Below are positions 49,040 to 61,089 of a DNA stretch of 64,000 nucleotides, piece by piece; within the stretch, counting starts at the first letter, position 1, and every line of letters begins with the position of its first letter. The translations under genes and the position numbers were made by a program. The DNA lies in NCBI GenBank assembly GCA_907163375.1, contig CAJQUW010014262.1, forward strand, positions 310,001-374,000. Direction: 5' to 3'. The notes under the pieces were generated by a model that saw only the letters and a program-made list of their open reading frames with translations, did no database searches and was not told where the DNA came from. The stretch comes from Prostheceraeus crozeri (taxonomy: Eukaryota; Platyhelminthes; Polycladida; Euryleptidae).

Positions 49040-49046
49040 CATCCAC

Positions 49047-50351
49047 CAAGGTTGCAGCTTGGGTTTGCTTGGGTTTTGGACACAAGGCTTGGGGGTCAAA
49101 CCTTTTTTTCGACTCTATTTCACATTTTCTATTCAGTATCTAACCTACCACTGTATTGCTAGTCACCCAGTCACAGTGCCAAGCTGCGGGCTGTGATTCT
49201 CTCGAGAAGAGCCAGTCACACATTCTTGGAAAAGAGGGAATAATAGCTATTTGGCTGATGATCATCAAGTTCATGATTCATTGTTCCGCAAGCAACGCCT
49301 ATAGTGTATGTGTCTCATGGTCTACTATTGTTATTGTATATCGATCGACTACACTAAAGGGATGCTGCTGACTTGTTTGACGGCTAGCGAATAGCAATGC
49401 ATGGAGGCGTCCACGCGTAATTCTAGCATCGAAGATGTAGGTTAGGTTTATCATGTACTACAGTGCACTATATAGCCTAATTGTACATTTTTATGGTGAG
49501 GCTTAACTAATCATACAGAAGTGGCCTACATAACTTATTAGGCAAGCATATAAAATAACTACCGGTACACGTAAGCTTATATTTTTGGCAACAAACGAGA
49601 CCTAATTAAACTATAGCCTATGCCTAATAATCAGACTACGTATTGCTAGAGTCCACAAGTAGGCCTGTCGAAGTAGGCATGGGTTTCGATTTATCAGTTA
49701 GCTAAATGCAGGTATACAACAAAGGAGAACTAATAAGAGGCCAATTGCTAGACATGCCCAAAATATCTAGGCTATCTACCTACATGTACATTTACATATA
49801 CACTGTAACAGTAGAAGCTTCGGCTCTCATAGATAATAAAAAATAATAATAAAAATAATAAACTGCAACATCATGACGGCCCTCTTTTGCTATAGCCTGT
49901 GATTTATCATATAGGCTAATTAGATTCGTTTGGCCCGACTACATGGACCAAAAATCCATTTCGCTTAACTTGATGGGGTAATACAGAGCCTAAGCCTGAC
50001 TAGCAAGCCATGCGTAGTCTACCCGGTTACCAATAGTCTAGACACAGAATGGTCTAGACACATGGCCTAGACACAGTGGCAGTGCATGACCGGCTACTAT
50101 GCAGCCAGTTTAAGGCGTAGGCATATATGGTATACATAAATATGGTATGGGCCTATGGTAGCTAGAATTTACATCATGTTAGGCTTGGGTGAGAGCCTAA
50201 GGGGACCTAGGATGCAATTCTATAATAATAGAATCTTGCATATGGTTAGGCTTGGGTCATCAAAATTATTGCTTGGGTTGCTTGGTAAACCCAGGCAAAA
50301 CCTAAGCCGCTTGGTTTGGGTTGACCCAACCCAAGCCCTATAACAACTTCG
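49047..50351. mobile_element. Non-autonomous TIR element 1, hAT-like
   Basis: Begins CAAGGTTGCAGCTTGGG. The right end, read in reverse complement, begins CGAAGTTG then GGGCTTGGGTTGGGTC, so the ends are imperfect inverted repeats built from TTGGGTT units. CATCCAC flanks both sides (49,040-49,046 and 50,352-50,358), close to the 8-bp duplication of hAT elements. 1.3 kb, no transposase. The interior (49.4-50.2 kb) is unusually rich in TAGGCCTA-like words. The element at 51,835 shares the same end sequence type. Confidence 0.5.
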
Positions 50352-50399
50352 CATCCACAGTATTAAAGCAACACTAAGATGGAGATGATAGTCGATCGG

Positions 50400-50427
50400 A
50401 GAGAGAGAGAGAGAGGGAGGGAGAGGC
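50400..50427. repeat. (GA)n microsatellite
   Basis: A GAGAGA run followed by GGGAGGGAGAGG. Confidence 0.9.
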
Positions 50428-51823
50428 ACAATGAAATAAATAAATGAATAAAATCAACATTGAATTTGTGCATCTAAAAGGTTATCGGGTTTGGAAAAAC
50501 ATGAGGCATGGAAGTTGTCGCCCTGTTTCACCATTACAGCCACTTCAAAGGCTACGTCTTCTTCCATTCTCCGCAGTAGGTCAATTTGAGATCAGCAAAA
50601 TTATGTTAAGTTTGAAATCAGATTTTTGTTTGGCAAATGCAAACCGCAATGCAAAGTGACTAAGGTCGATGAATGAGATGAAAAGATGGTTTCATTTCAT
50701 TGCCTTATCATACTGCGTCTGATTGAGGTATCACTACTCAGTTTCATTTTGTTACCTGAAAGGATCATCAAATTTAAATGGAAGGCATGGTTTGATGTGG
50801 AAAACGAAATATCATATTTGATGCACACGTTTCTTCAGACGAAATAGATTTATCATCGTGAATCGTCTGGCAACCAAAACCAACCTAATCCGTCGATGCT
50901 TTTTGCGTATCACCTACGGTTAGAAAATCTACGTATACCAGTAAAGTCTATTGCAAAGTCGACGCGTACGAAGTTTTTCAAAGTCTCAAAGCATCATGCG
51001 CTGACTGGAGCAGTGGAGCAAAAGAACTTAAAATAATTGCAAGATTGCATCATGCATGTAAACACAGAATTAGACCGTTCATCTCTTCTTCTGTTTGACT
51101 AGAAAGGAAGCATTGGAGCATGTAACACCTATAAAATGGCACAATCTTCTGACATTATACCATAGAGATCGAACAATAAGCAGCCAGTTCAGCATTAGAC
51201 ACGCCAAATTGTTCGAAGGTTCAGTGACTGCTATCATGGACTTCTAAGCAACTATGATAGCTAGACGTCCATGCTGTTATCAACCTGATCACACGGCAAA
51301 AAGACACAGACGATATCAAGTTCTACATCTATCTAGTTTGTGAACGTTTTTTCGTGCGCCTGCTAACTTTTTTAATAATGATCGGAGGGCCCAACATTAT
51401 CGAGGAAACTTTTGCGCAATGATCACAATTCTTCGATTCTGAAGGAATCGTGTCGATCGGAGCATTTTGAAGGAATTCTCAGCAATCCGCAAGCGGCGCA
51501 CGACTATTTCTCCTATCTCTGAAAGGCATTGAAAATTTCTTTTTGCCCACTTAGTAAGTTCTTGCATGTCCCATCGTCTTGAATCAGTCTGCACTTCTAG
51601 CAGAGTGATACGCTTAAACAATCTAATTCTGTGCATGTAAATGAATTTCATAATTTCCATCGTAAAAATAGAAATAGATGGACTATTCGAACTTGAATAG
51701 AATGGAAATTAATTCAAGGTCACAGCAACGCACGCCGAACAAAATTGACGCATGAATGACAAATTAGTCCATTACTTTGCAGATGATTGATCGGTTGGTT
51801 GGATGTCAGTTCATTGTCTCCTG
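50428..51823. other. No gene seen
   Basis: Open frames at 50,444-50,659 and 51,397-51,660 (minus) lack any recognisable domain. Confidence 0.55.
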
Positions 51824-51834
51824 CATGGAATAGG

Positions 51835-52980
51835 CAAGGTTGGACCTTGGGTTTTGGGTCGACCTTGGGTAGGTGATACAAAACTTGGATTTTTTATTAG
51901 TGCTGCATACATGCAAATCAAGTCATAAAATTTAATTTTTTGATTTGAATCTCAGGAGAACTACATGATAAGAGCATGAAGATCTGTTTTATTTTATAAG
52001 AATTCCACTCAATTCATAGAATACTTCAAATAAGAAATACTTGTGGTTATTTGCTATTTCATTTTGGGGTTGACAATATCGCGCATTTGTGCATACTGAA
52101 TTTCTATTTATTTCAGATCTTCGTAGTCTTCGCACCCGAAAATGGCCACGACAGCCGACATTTATCTAAAATTGAATTCATTCCAATTTTGTATTCTATA
52201 TATATTTAACCATAGGTAGATTTAACCACATTTTTCACTACGTAGCTATGCTATTTATTAATTCTGTTTATATTTCTGAATGATAAAATGAAAGCAATTA
52301 CTTTGTTATGAGCAATGTGTAATTCAATCATCATTAAATCAAAAATTTTCAATTTGTCAGTATATCAGTATAGACTAAATTAAAGGAAAACTTTATAACG
52401 TAATATATGCATCGGCTGCAGTTTCCTTGGTGGCCATATAACGACATTGACAATGATAGGTGCATCAACATTGCGTCTTCGATGTCGGATATTACTCAGC
52501 ATTTACATTAACGAAGTCGTTCGTCGAATATAATTGGATGTCCGATGAATGTTAGCAGAAACTCGTGTCAGTTGGTGAACAACTTTCAGATCCTAACACT
52601 TACGTTTACCTTCTCATTTAAGGCATGGAATAGAATGAACTATAGGCACAGTACTAGACATAGATTATTAAGACATTAATAGTCACTAGATCCCCATTTT
52701 TACGAAATATCCATGTCTCAGAATTTCTCAGTTTCAGTTGCAAGTTGTCGCCCAAGCCATCGAATAAAAAATTTTTTGTTTAATATACTGTAATGAAATC
52801 ATTGTAAAATACAAATTTTGGCCTATAGAAGAATCTTTTTGTCAGCACAAAATACAAAGAATGTACTTTGTCTACTTGATTCTACTCATTTATTGAAACT
52901 TGGGCTTGGGTGTCGGGTTTTGACCAAACTATTGGCCCAAAACTTGTATTGGGTATACCCAATACAAGTTTTTACCCAGC
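51835..52980. mobile_element. Non-autonomous TIR element 2, hAT-like
   Basis: Left end CAAGGTTGGACCTTGGG; the right end in reverse complement reads GGCTGGGTAAAAACTTG and contains TTGGGT palindromes. CATGGAATAGG is present on both sides (51,824-51,834 and 52,981-52,991); the true duplication is probably 8 bp of this (GGAATAGG), with the rest chance or end sequence. 1.15 kb without coding sequence. Same family as 49,047-50,351. Confidence 0.55.
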
Positions 52981-53065
52981 CATGGAATAGGGATGTAGTA
53001 AGCAGAGTGTCAACTCAAAAAATGCTAGCATGCAGAAAATGACAATATTTTTGCAAACTGAAGTC

Positions 53066-53360
53066 TGAATTCTAACCAGCTAGATAATTGACACCGCATT
53101 GAACGTTCACAGTCAGTAAATTTAGATCGTTAGGAGTCGAACGATGTGAATAATATTTCCATTTGACGAATTTATCAGGGATAAACATCGAATAAAAGAT
53201 AGGTACTGGTCACTTGGCAGATGTTCAGACTTCAATGTGAAAACGGTAGCTCGTGTGTTCCCTAATACGACTTTCCTCACGCAGTCCGCCGCTTGGTCAA
53301 TCACGTAAACCAAAGCGGACATTTGTCTCCACATCTCTCTACCATTACATACAATGGCTC
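53066..53360 (+). repeat. Dispersed repeat, copy 2 (old)
   Basis: Diverged copy of 27,008-27,310, same orientation. Anchors as described there. Confidence 0.6.
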
Positions 53361-54190
53361 AAATAAAAACACATCACCTCTAGAGTAACCGCGACAGACG
53401 AATCCATTTACATAGCATGCCCTTCCTGCCGACTTCCAATAACACTTTCAAGGCTGGAACTCTTGGTCAAAAGATCGATAGGTCAAGCACTTGGCCACTG
53501 TGTAGCAGCGTGCAGTGACAGACGAATCCATCTACGTGATTTTAACATAAAAATCTAGAATGTTTGAAATTTTAAACATCGGACACATCCAGTAGCAGCC
53601 GAAATGCAATGCTAATTTACAGCATTTCCATTCTTGCAAAAGCGCTCAGTTTCGCAATGAATGTCTTTCTTCCAATAACAATATCTATCTGGCAGATAGC
53701 ATAAGCCCACCATTTAAAAATCTATTGAAAATATTGAATCACACTGGATACTAATCACATAATTTCATCGAATTCAGAGAATTTAAGGCTTGTGGTAAAT
53801 TTCAAAACATTTGGGATGAAGGCCTCTTTTACACTTCCTGCATTTGAAGCTTGCATTAGACTTCTATGAGGACATCTATTCAGTTTCGCACAAATCACCA
53901 TGTGATTGATGCCATCATATAGTAAATCTGATCAAATCGACTTCGGAATTTTCTGATCCAATAAGACAATGAAGACACTGATCCATGAGCAGGAAGGGAT
54001 TTGGTGATGGTCAATCTGAAATGTAAAAAATCTGGAGCAGTCTCCTTTCGCGCATTACACAACATCCTGTAACGCAGTCATGAGTTCACGACTGCTACGT
54101 CAACCAAGTGAAGGAAAATTGGGAAACACCACTTTTTCCTCGATTAGATATTAAAATCGTAGGCACGTTTTGATCATTCCATTCTACTCC
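53361..54190. other. No gene seen
   Basis: GACAGACGAATCCAT occurs twice (about 53,393 and 53,517). Nothing else. Confidence 0.5.
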
Positions 54191-54240
54191 TCACATTGTC
54201 TTGTTATACAATTTCAAGCTTGAGGACAAGACAGTCTTTT

Positions 54241-54269
54241 GATGCTTCATTCTTGCCGAATGAAGCATC
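54241..54269. repeat. Perfect hairpin, 12-bp arms
   Basis: GATGCTTCATTC, five-base loop, GAATGAAGCATC. A perfect inverted repeat in otherwise ordinary DNA near the start of the piggyBac/pogo zone. Confidence 0.85.
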
Positions 54270-54543
54270 TGACTTGTCATCGTGGCTCCACCCCAACTGT
54301 TGTAGACGCAACATGTGCGGCCTTTGTCCTTCCATGAAATTAGCTGGACTTCCAATGCGCCGCCGTACCTGGAAACGTAACTCCTCCCGCAAGAACGACC
54401 AGCGACCGACTTTTGACTCATCATTTAAGAAATGAATGATCGAGCTTTCAAAACGCACGTGTGGCAAGAGGGAGACACGGCGGACTGGACAATAAGAACA
54501 TGTGCGTACATAATTCTGACCACCTGCGCGAGACGGGGATAAG

Positions 54544-54825
54544 ATGTCCCAGCGTGCAAATAATCCCATTTTGACAATTGATGAATCGGACGATGAAGTC
54601 GAATGCATTCAACGCAACATTATTGACGTGAAAGCTGCCATGGAGCATGCTGCTGAATTGGCGACTTTCGGTATGAAGTGCGGAAATATAAAATTAACTG
54701 AATCAGTCATGCTCATTAAAAATGAAATTCAGGCAATGCAATTCTCCCACAAACAGCAACTGAAAATTTCCGATTTCTTTCAAAAGAAGCAACATCGAGC
54801 ATGTAAGCAAAATGTTCTTTTGTAG
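54544..54825 (+). pseudogene. C-terminal end of a pogo/Tigger-type transposase
   Basis: A 93-codon frame beginning MSQRANNPILTIDESDDEVECIQ and ending HKQQLKISDFFQKK. Pogo and Tigger transposases typically end with an acidic stretch, a helical region and a KQxxIxDFF motif, which is what is seen. No DDE domain or CENP-B-like DNA-binding domain was found upstream. Alternatively a small chimeric ORF that happens to use this tail. Confidence 0.5.
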
Positions 54826-55079
54826 CAACTGATATGTTCTCATTTTTTACTATTGTCAGCGGGTTATTTATGTGTAGAGCGTAGGCCTAATACATACTTA
54901 CAGGACTAGGTCTACTTATACATGTACATGTATTAGCATAAATGGTACATGTAGGCTTATTATATTTTGATGTGCCTAAATGGCTACATGTATGTTAATG
55001 GGTAGCCAATATTATGCGGTGTTAAATTTACTCACATATTGTCCCTCATGCATCACCTCTCAACAGCGGCTCCCGTTTG

Positions 55080-55990
55080 AACGACCGTTTTTTTTGGATT
55101 CAACGCAGTCGCTCAAGAAGGGGACTACTGCAGTTATACATCATCCACATTATTGTACATCTCATCCGACATGAATGAACCCTCCACTCTAAAGCATATT
55201 TCACATCAGATTGCATGTCAGTCTATTGAAATGCTCAAATTCATGCCAGACAACGCTGTTTCCTCTGGATTCTTTGTCAAATTGTTGGATTTCTTGTGGA
55301 GAGTTGGGTATGGGATTTTTCCGCATAGTCCCTGCCCTCTGTATATTCAATCGAACTTTCAGCTCCTTCAGCTGAGTAATTGAAGAAAAATCATTATCGG
55401 TCTTGTCTTGGACTTTTGTTGTGTCCGAGTGGTTCATGCGGTTCAAGCTGTCAATGGCAAAATAAATAAGAGGTTGATCTTCGACCCAATCGCAGAAAAC
55501 GGGGTCGTGGATAATATAACAACCCCATGCAACTTTCCAAGCCGCAAAGAACAATACTTTTCCGGTTTCCATGTTGTAGACGCTTCAACGTCTGAAGCGC
55601 TGATGAACCGTTCTATATTTTGTTCTTTTGCATAGTCAATGGTCTTTTTCACTGTTCAATAAATTATTATTATTATCCATCGTGACGTACAAATCGTCAT
55701 TAGAAAATTGTCCGCGGACTGAGGTCATCAAGTTGAATATCATATTCCCAGAGCCTCCAAAATCGGCATCATCATTGGGCTGCTCAACCATTCCTGGAAT
55801 TGGCATGAAGTTACATGCACATTCAGAAGGACTGACAACAGCTCATGACTTTGGAACCGAATTGGCTTTCCTCTGATAAAAAATGATAGACAGATTATCA
55901 TGCCTTGCGATATATATGATGCATATTTAAATGAGCACTTGCCAGGCACCCGAGAACAGGGGGCAGGGAGGGCTAATTCACTCATAAGTT
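55080..55990 (-). mobile_element. piggyBac transposase fossil
   Basis: On the minus strand three fragments fall in piggyBac order. First FFIRGKPIRFGSK (about 55,910-55,870), the conserved block before the second catalytic Asp. Then DFGGSGNMIFNL (about 55,770-55,735), like GLGGSVVLDL. Then DNDFSSITQLKELKVRLNIQRAGTMRKN (about 55,395-55,310), like YFDNFFSS..LL..L plus ATGTxRxNR, followed by an RG-containing stretch. Several frame changes and stops: a dead copy. The distance between the second and third blocks is some 300 bp longer than usual, and an AATAAATTATTATT tail at 55,658-55,676 suggests a short LINE 3' end inserted there on the plus strand. A frame at 54,424-54,191 ending SLKLYNKTM may be the C-terminal zinc region, weakly. 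Confidence 0.68.
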
Positions 55991-56278
55991 CCCTAACTCA
56001 GCACCTCCGAAATCTTTAGTCAAGCACATTGATCATGGCATATAAAAAAGAAATTTAGCTTTATTTAAAAAAAGCAAAAATTTCACTTTTGAGCTTTTGG
56101 CTGGACAGCGACGAAAGGCTGTTTTGCATTTCAACAGATGTATTGAGATTCTCCGCCTACCAAGTAAGTTCTCGTTCGTCGCATTTCCACAAACAATCTA
56201 AGTTTGTAGGGTCATGCATTAGTGGACCGGACTCTGCATCTCTGTGAGCTCGCTGTACTGATATCTAGGTAAGCACAT

Positions 56279-57530
56279 GTAAGTAAGTAAGCGTTTATTC
56301 ATGCTTAATAGAAATGAAAGCATTACCATTACAATGGCAAAGAATAATGAATGTGAAAGGTAATATGACCAATAAAGTCACAACAAACTATTAAATAGGA
56401 CATTATTTGAAAAAAAAACACGACCATGAATGTCCCGAATGAATGTCGGGACGTCGAGGCCTGCAGCAAACGAAAGTGACCAGTGCGTTGCAAGCGACCA
56501 GGTAAAAGTGAATGAAAAGGGTAAAGGACATTCTGCTCACATGTGTTCAAGAACTTCAGTACACAAGCCTTCCTAAGATCACTTGAATCTCTGAATAATG
56601 TGTACTGATAGTTCCTTCCACAAATAAGTCGATGGAATCGATTCTGAAACTTTGCAAGGAAATTTTGAAGATGCTCAGGAATCCAACAAAGTAGAGGAAA
56701 GCATACAGAAACAATGGCGTTATAAGACTGCGATATATTTTTACTAGCTCACATCTAGGCAAGATAGGTTTCAGCACTCTAATAACATGAAGTCTTCTAG
56801 AAGCAGCCCTGATCATTTCATTAAAAATGCAGGCCCCACTTCAAAGAATTGCTCCAATCTACACCAAAGATTTCGTTTTGATTCATTAGAGATAAACCAG
56901 TTTGAAAAGGAACAATTACATCATTTCCAGGAGAGATAAGCTGCCCTGATTTATTGAGATTTATCACCAAGCTATTGTCTTGCATCCAACACTGAATAAA
57001 TTCCACATTATTAAGCGGATTTCCTGATGAGATCGACTCAACCAGTGAAATATCATCAGCATAAAGCACAATTGTAGCCGGTGCTGCGACATGAAGAGAA
57101 CCCATGAAACTCGCAAATAGATATGGCCTGCAGAACGCCATAGGGCAAGTGAAAAAGTGGACCACATGCGTCATTGATCTTCATTCGTTGGTACCCGTCT
57201 GTGAGATAGTCTTTCAACCGCAGAATAAGACCGCGTTTTATATTACCTCGATGAAGGCGATCAGTAAAAATGCACTTCCTCAAACGCTTTAGACTGATCG
57301 ATGCAGGTAAGTCTCACGAAATTCGCATTTGGTATGTCATGGAAGGATGTTACTGAGTCATGCATTTTTACAAGTGCACTGTCTGTTGACCCAAATTTGC
57401 ATGCATGTAATGCATGCTGGTGTGGATCATTCAAACATGATATCGATGGCAAAATCGACTTGATGACAATCCGCTCCAGAATTTTTCCCTATTTTAGGGC
57501 TTCTGTCTCACGGAATATGTGATATGTCCG
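56279..57530 (-). mobile_element. CR1/Jockey-type LINE, 3' half, broken
   Basis: Minus-strand reverse transcriptase in at least four frame segments: CLNDPHQHALHACKFGSTDSAL and CIDQSKAFEEVHF (57,452-57,265), IKRGLILRLKDYLTDGYQRMKIN and LPYGVLQ (57,250-57,110), catalytic LYADDISLVES (about 57,070-57,040), then LPRCELVKIYRSLITPLFLY (about 56,760-56,700). The 3' end is marked by AATAAACGC and a short tail of ACTT units (AAGT on the plus strand, 56,279-56,290). Different from the LINE at 0-1.2 kb. Dead copy. Confidence 0.82.
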
Positions 57531-59102
57531 CTAGTCCCAATCTTTTCGGAACTATGTATTCGAGTGTTGACGAAGCTTCGAAATATGTATTTCAGAGGAT
57601 AACAAATTAAATCTGAACTAAGTTGCAGTAGCCGATTAGGGATGCTATCACTACCAGGACATTTTCAAGTATCGATTTAAGCAAGACGGCGTTGAACCTC
57701 CAGTATTCATCCTGAAAATTGCAGTGAAGGCAATACTCCAAAACTGTAATTGCGAAAGAATTCGTCATTTAGCGAAGACAAGAGAACTACCTTATTGATG
57801 CACAATCAAGAGACACATAGCCTACAAGTGGCTGGTAATTGAAAATAAATCATTCTGGAATGTCTAGGAAATACTTGCTTTGTATTGCTTGATATGGCGC
57901 ATCAATAAATTAGACCATATTCTGTTATCAATGTGTTTGACTGAAGGCTTCGGAGCTGCTGCGAATGCGAGAAACTTTTAGGGGCTCAGCCATGCCTAGC
58001 CCCCGTGTCTGTCTTCCGGTAAATTAGAATTACATCTCATTCGTACTTTCGTCAACACTTTATCTAACAAAAATATCTGTTATATCTTTGGGTAACCAAT
58101 TGCCTTTTTCAATGTGTTGCATGAAGCTAGCGGTTTTGTATATTCTTGGTACCGGTACATAACGCTGTTGTTTTCTATCCATGCAGGTCAGTCTAGACAG
58201 TTAAGTTTTCTTTCTTTGTGGATTTTTAGCGTGAATTGAATATTTACATCAACAGAGTTACATGTATCTAAATATCTCTGTAAATATTTTCATAACATTC
58301 TGTAAGTCCAATAATGCAATCATCTGATTTTGCATGTGATATTTGAGAACTTATGTTTGGTTGTCAAGGCACTTATTGCTTTTTGTTCTGTGTAAAGGGG
58401 TGGTGCGTAATGAGAGCCTTTTACGCGCAAATACTGTTTTGCCATTAAACTGTGGTTCATAATTGCATGAAATGAAGCTCAGCATTTTCAAGAAATCATC
58501 AGTACTGATATCTAAATTGTCAATTTCAGACGGTGTATGTCCGCCCAATATCAGCGAAACCAGAAATCACTTTCACGACCCTAACTAAAAGTGCGCTAGG
58601 CTAAAGGTTGATGACATCAAGTGAAATGGAAAATGCTGCTAAAGATGACAGACTCATCTTATTGTATATATACACTTCTAATTTCACCAAATGAAATAGT
58701 AACGAAGTTTGGATATCGCATGAGTTGATTAAGTGGATTGAGAAGACATTGAGTTAGCTCTGACCTGTCTTTCAACATGCTTGCGCATTGGACTTTGCCT
58801 TTTTTGCTACGATGTAAAAGTATATATAATTAAGTTAAATTCACCTGGTTGCTTTGATATAGACGCATAACTCGTCCTCCATCGTTGAGCAGAGTGGTCA
58901 GCAATTGGTTGGGGAGTTGGATCCTTGACTGGAGTACTCCGTGGTTTCCACGAATGGCGTGTTTGTCAATGATCCAATTTCAAAAGTAGAAGATGCATAT
59001 ATGTAAATGAAATGTAGTGGTAAATGTTAGAGAGGGAATCCTAACTACGCTTGACTAGATCTTTAAATCCAACTAGCGCTTGATAAGTGTACGCATTTAT
59101 TC
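57531..59102. other. No gene seen
   Basis: No domain-bearing frame. The minus-strand frame at 58,548-58,351 is not recognised. Confidence 0.55.
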
Positions 59103-59935
59103 GTGAAGAGTTGCTACATGAAAAGCGTCGGGGTGAACTCAATTTTCTGTAGTTCGTGCAGAATGTGGTGCCACAAGAAGTGTTCTGGGCTACGCACCCT
59201 CAATGGAGTTCAAAGTTTCCGTTGTCGAAGAGGCGTAAATGGAAACTCTCCACACGACGACGACTCCCTGGAGATCAACGGCATGACAGTGCAAGTAGTC
59301 CAAGAGTTTTGTTACCTTGGGGATGTCTTCGACAGGGAAGCCAGAACGGAAAGGGCATTCAGAGCTCGCATTGCAGCAACATGGAAGAAGTGGAGGGAAC
59401 TATAGCCAGCCTGTTGACAAACAAAGGCTTTCCGGTGCGGTACAGGACACACGGATGCGAGCTGTGTAAAAGATCGGTCTAAATTTACGGTTTGGAAACA
59501 TGGCCCCTCACTCAAAAATTGACGGAGCAGCTAAAGGGCGTTGACTGGCGAATGCTGCGATACATGGCACATGTAAAGTTGAAGGATAAAGTGACAAGTG
59601 AAGACGTGGCAAGACTATGCGGCCTACCCGAACTACCTATTCGACTACGACAGAAACGCTAGCGGTGGTTCGGACATGTAAAGAGAGCAACCGACAACAT
59701 CATCGGTGAGGCATATCATCTATCGGTTGACGCTCGCCTTCCACCAGGAAGACCGAAGAAAACGGGTCATGCCTGTGTCAAAGAAGATCTCGAATACCTG
59801 AAGATCAAGGAGGACACTGTTCTGGATCGTAACGCATGGAAAAAAGTCATCGCAGCAACGTCCAACCCTGGTGGAATCGGAAAGAAGAGACGAAAAAATA
59901 GAGTAAGTAAAGTTGATAGCATGCTATCATAATTC
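59103..59935 (+). mobile_element. LINE 3' fragment, C-terminal region of the reverse-transcriptase ORF
   Basis: Frame 3 reads SVGVNSIFCSSCRMWCHKKCSGLRTL (zinc knuckle C-x2-C-x4-H-x2-C), then VQVVQEFCYLGDVFDREARTERAFRARIAATWKKWREL to a stop at 59,403-59,405. The protein resumes in frame 2 from about 59,484: YGLETWPLTQKLTEQLKGVDWRMLRYM, EDVARLCGLPELP..RQKR, one stop, RWFGHVKRATDN, LPPGRPKKT, NAWKKVIAA. This is the well-known tail of a LINE group in aquatic invertebrates (FCYLGDM, ETWxL, RWFGHV.R, GRPKKTW). The palm and endonuclease are absent: a truncated, dead insertion with one frame change and at least two stops. Confidence 0.82.
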
Positions 59936-59954
59936 ATCAACCGAAAAAACTCTG

Positions 59955-60157
59955 AAAAAATCAAGAAAAGACTCCCCCCAAAGTTTTGGTCAATAATGCT
60001 GTATTTTAAAGTTAAAGGGTCAAAATCAAAGGGTCTTCGGCTTCCAGTGCCTTCTCACGGTCGATTCTAACGGTTAACATGGTAGCCGTCAATTTTGATC
60101 CTTTAACTTCAAAATATTATTGAGCAACACTTTGGGGAGTTTTTCTTTGATTTTGCA
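59955..60157. repeat. Foldback MITE, about 70-bp inverted arms
   Basis: 59,955-60,027 and 60,088-60,157 are imperfect inverted complements (about 80% by eye; shared words AATCAA, ACTCCCC, CAAAG, TCAATAAT, AAGTTAAAG) around a 60-bp centre. About 200 bp overall, typical of a small MITE. Confidence 0.75.
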
Positions 60158-61088
60158 GATGATATGGAAAATGATCTCCCGAAGATTTGCATACTTCAGT
60201 TTTGTTGATTACATCAGGTATGAAAATTAAATTGTGCTTCTACATTCTATAGCGATGCACCTATTGACTTGAATGTTCCTTTTTGTAACTTAGTTCTTGT
60301 CTCCTCTTCATTCTGCCTTCCATTCTCTTCTTCATTCTCTCTATCTTTCATTTCCTGTTGAGGGGCATCTTTCTTATACAGCTTTGTCTCATAAAATATT
60401 TATTGAAATAAATATCAGTCCATAGAGATAGATAGATATCAATAAAATCTCTAGGATGGAAGTGTAGCTTTGTGCAATACACATCAACGGCACGAAAATC
60501 GCACGCATTTTCATTTGGAAACATTTGGCAACCACTCTATGATTGAATTAGAAAGAGTCACATATGCAATTCTAAGCTTTCTATTGGTTGTTCATGCCCC
60601 AACACAGTTCCCCAGACTGTGTGCCGCGACCTTGAGACAATTTCCATTCTACTCAACTTCAGATAAACAATGTCTCATCCTATACGAATACACAGTTTCC
60701 GTCTCAGAATATGAGTAATACCAATTTGTCTCTATTGCCCGCATAAAAATGTGATTTGTAGCAACCAAAATTTTAGCACCCACCAAAAAATCGTACCTGT
60801 GATCGTACCAGTTGATGAATTTTTTTCTTTATGACTGAGATAGTTGCAGTCTATGCACTTTTTGCATGCATTGTAGAAAAATCCATTTGAGTTGTATTCA
60901 GCAGCAGCTAACTACCAATACAATCAAATATCTTCCCAACATTGTCTTTAGACATTTTCATGCGATGACTGATCAAAACAGATCGTTTATCAAATTCACC
61001 CATCAACAAATACTCAAGAAAACCATTTTTTAATGTGACGAAAATGCAGACTTCTCTCTCTTTCCTCATCAAGACTACTCGGCAGAAG
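60158..61088. other. No gene seen
   Basis: AT-rich, a short GATA run at about 60,425-60,438. Nothing else. Confidence 0.5.
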
Positions 61089-61089
61089 T

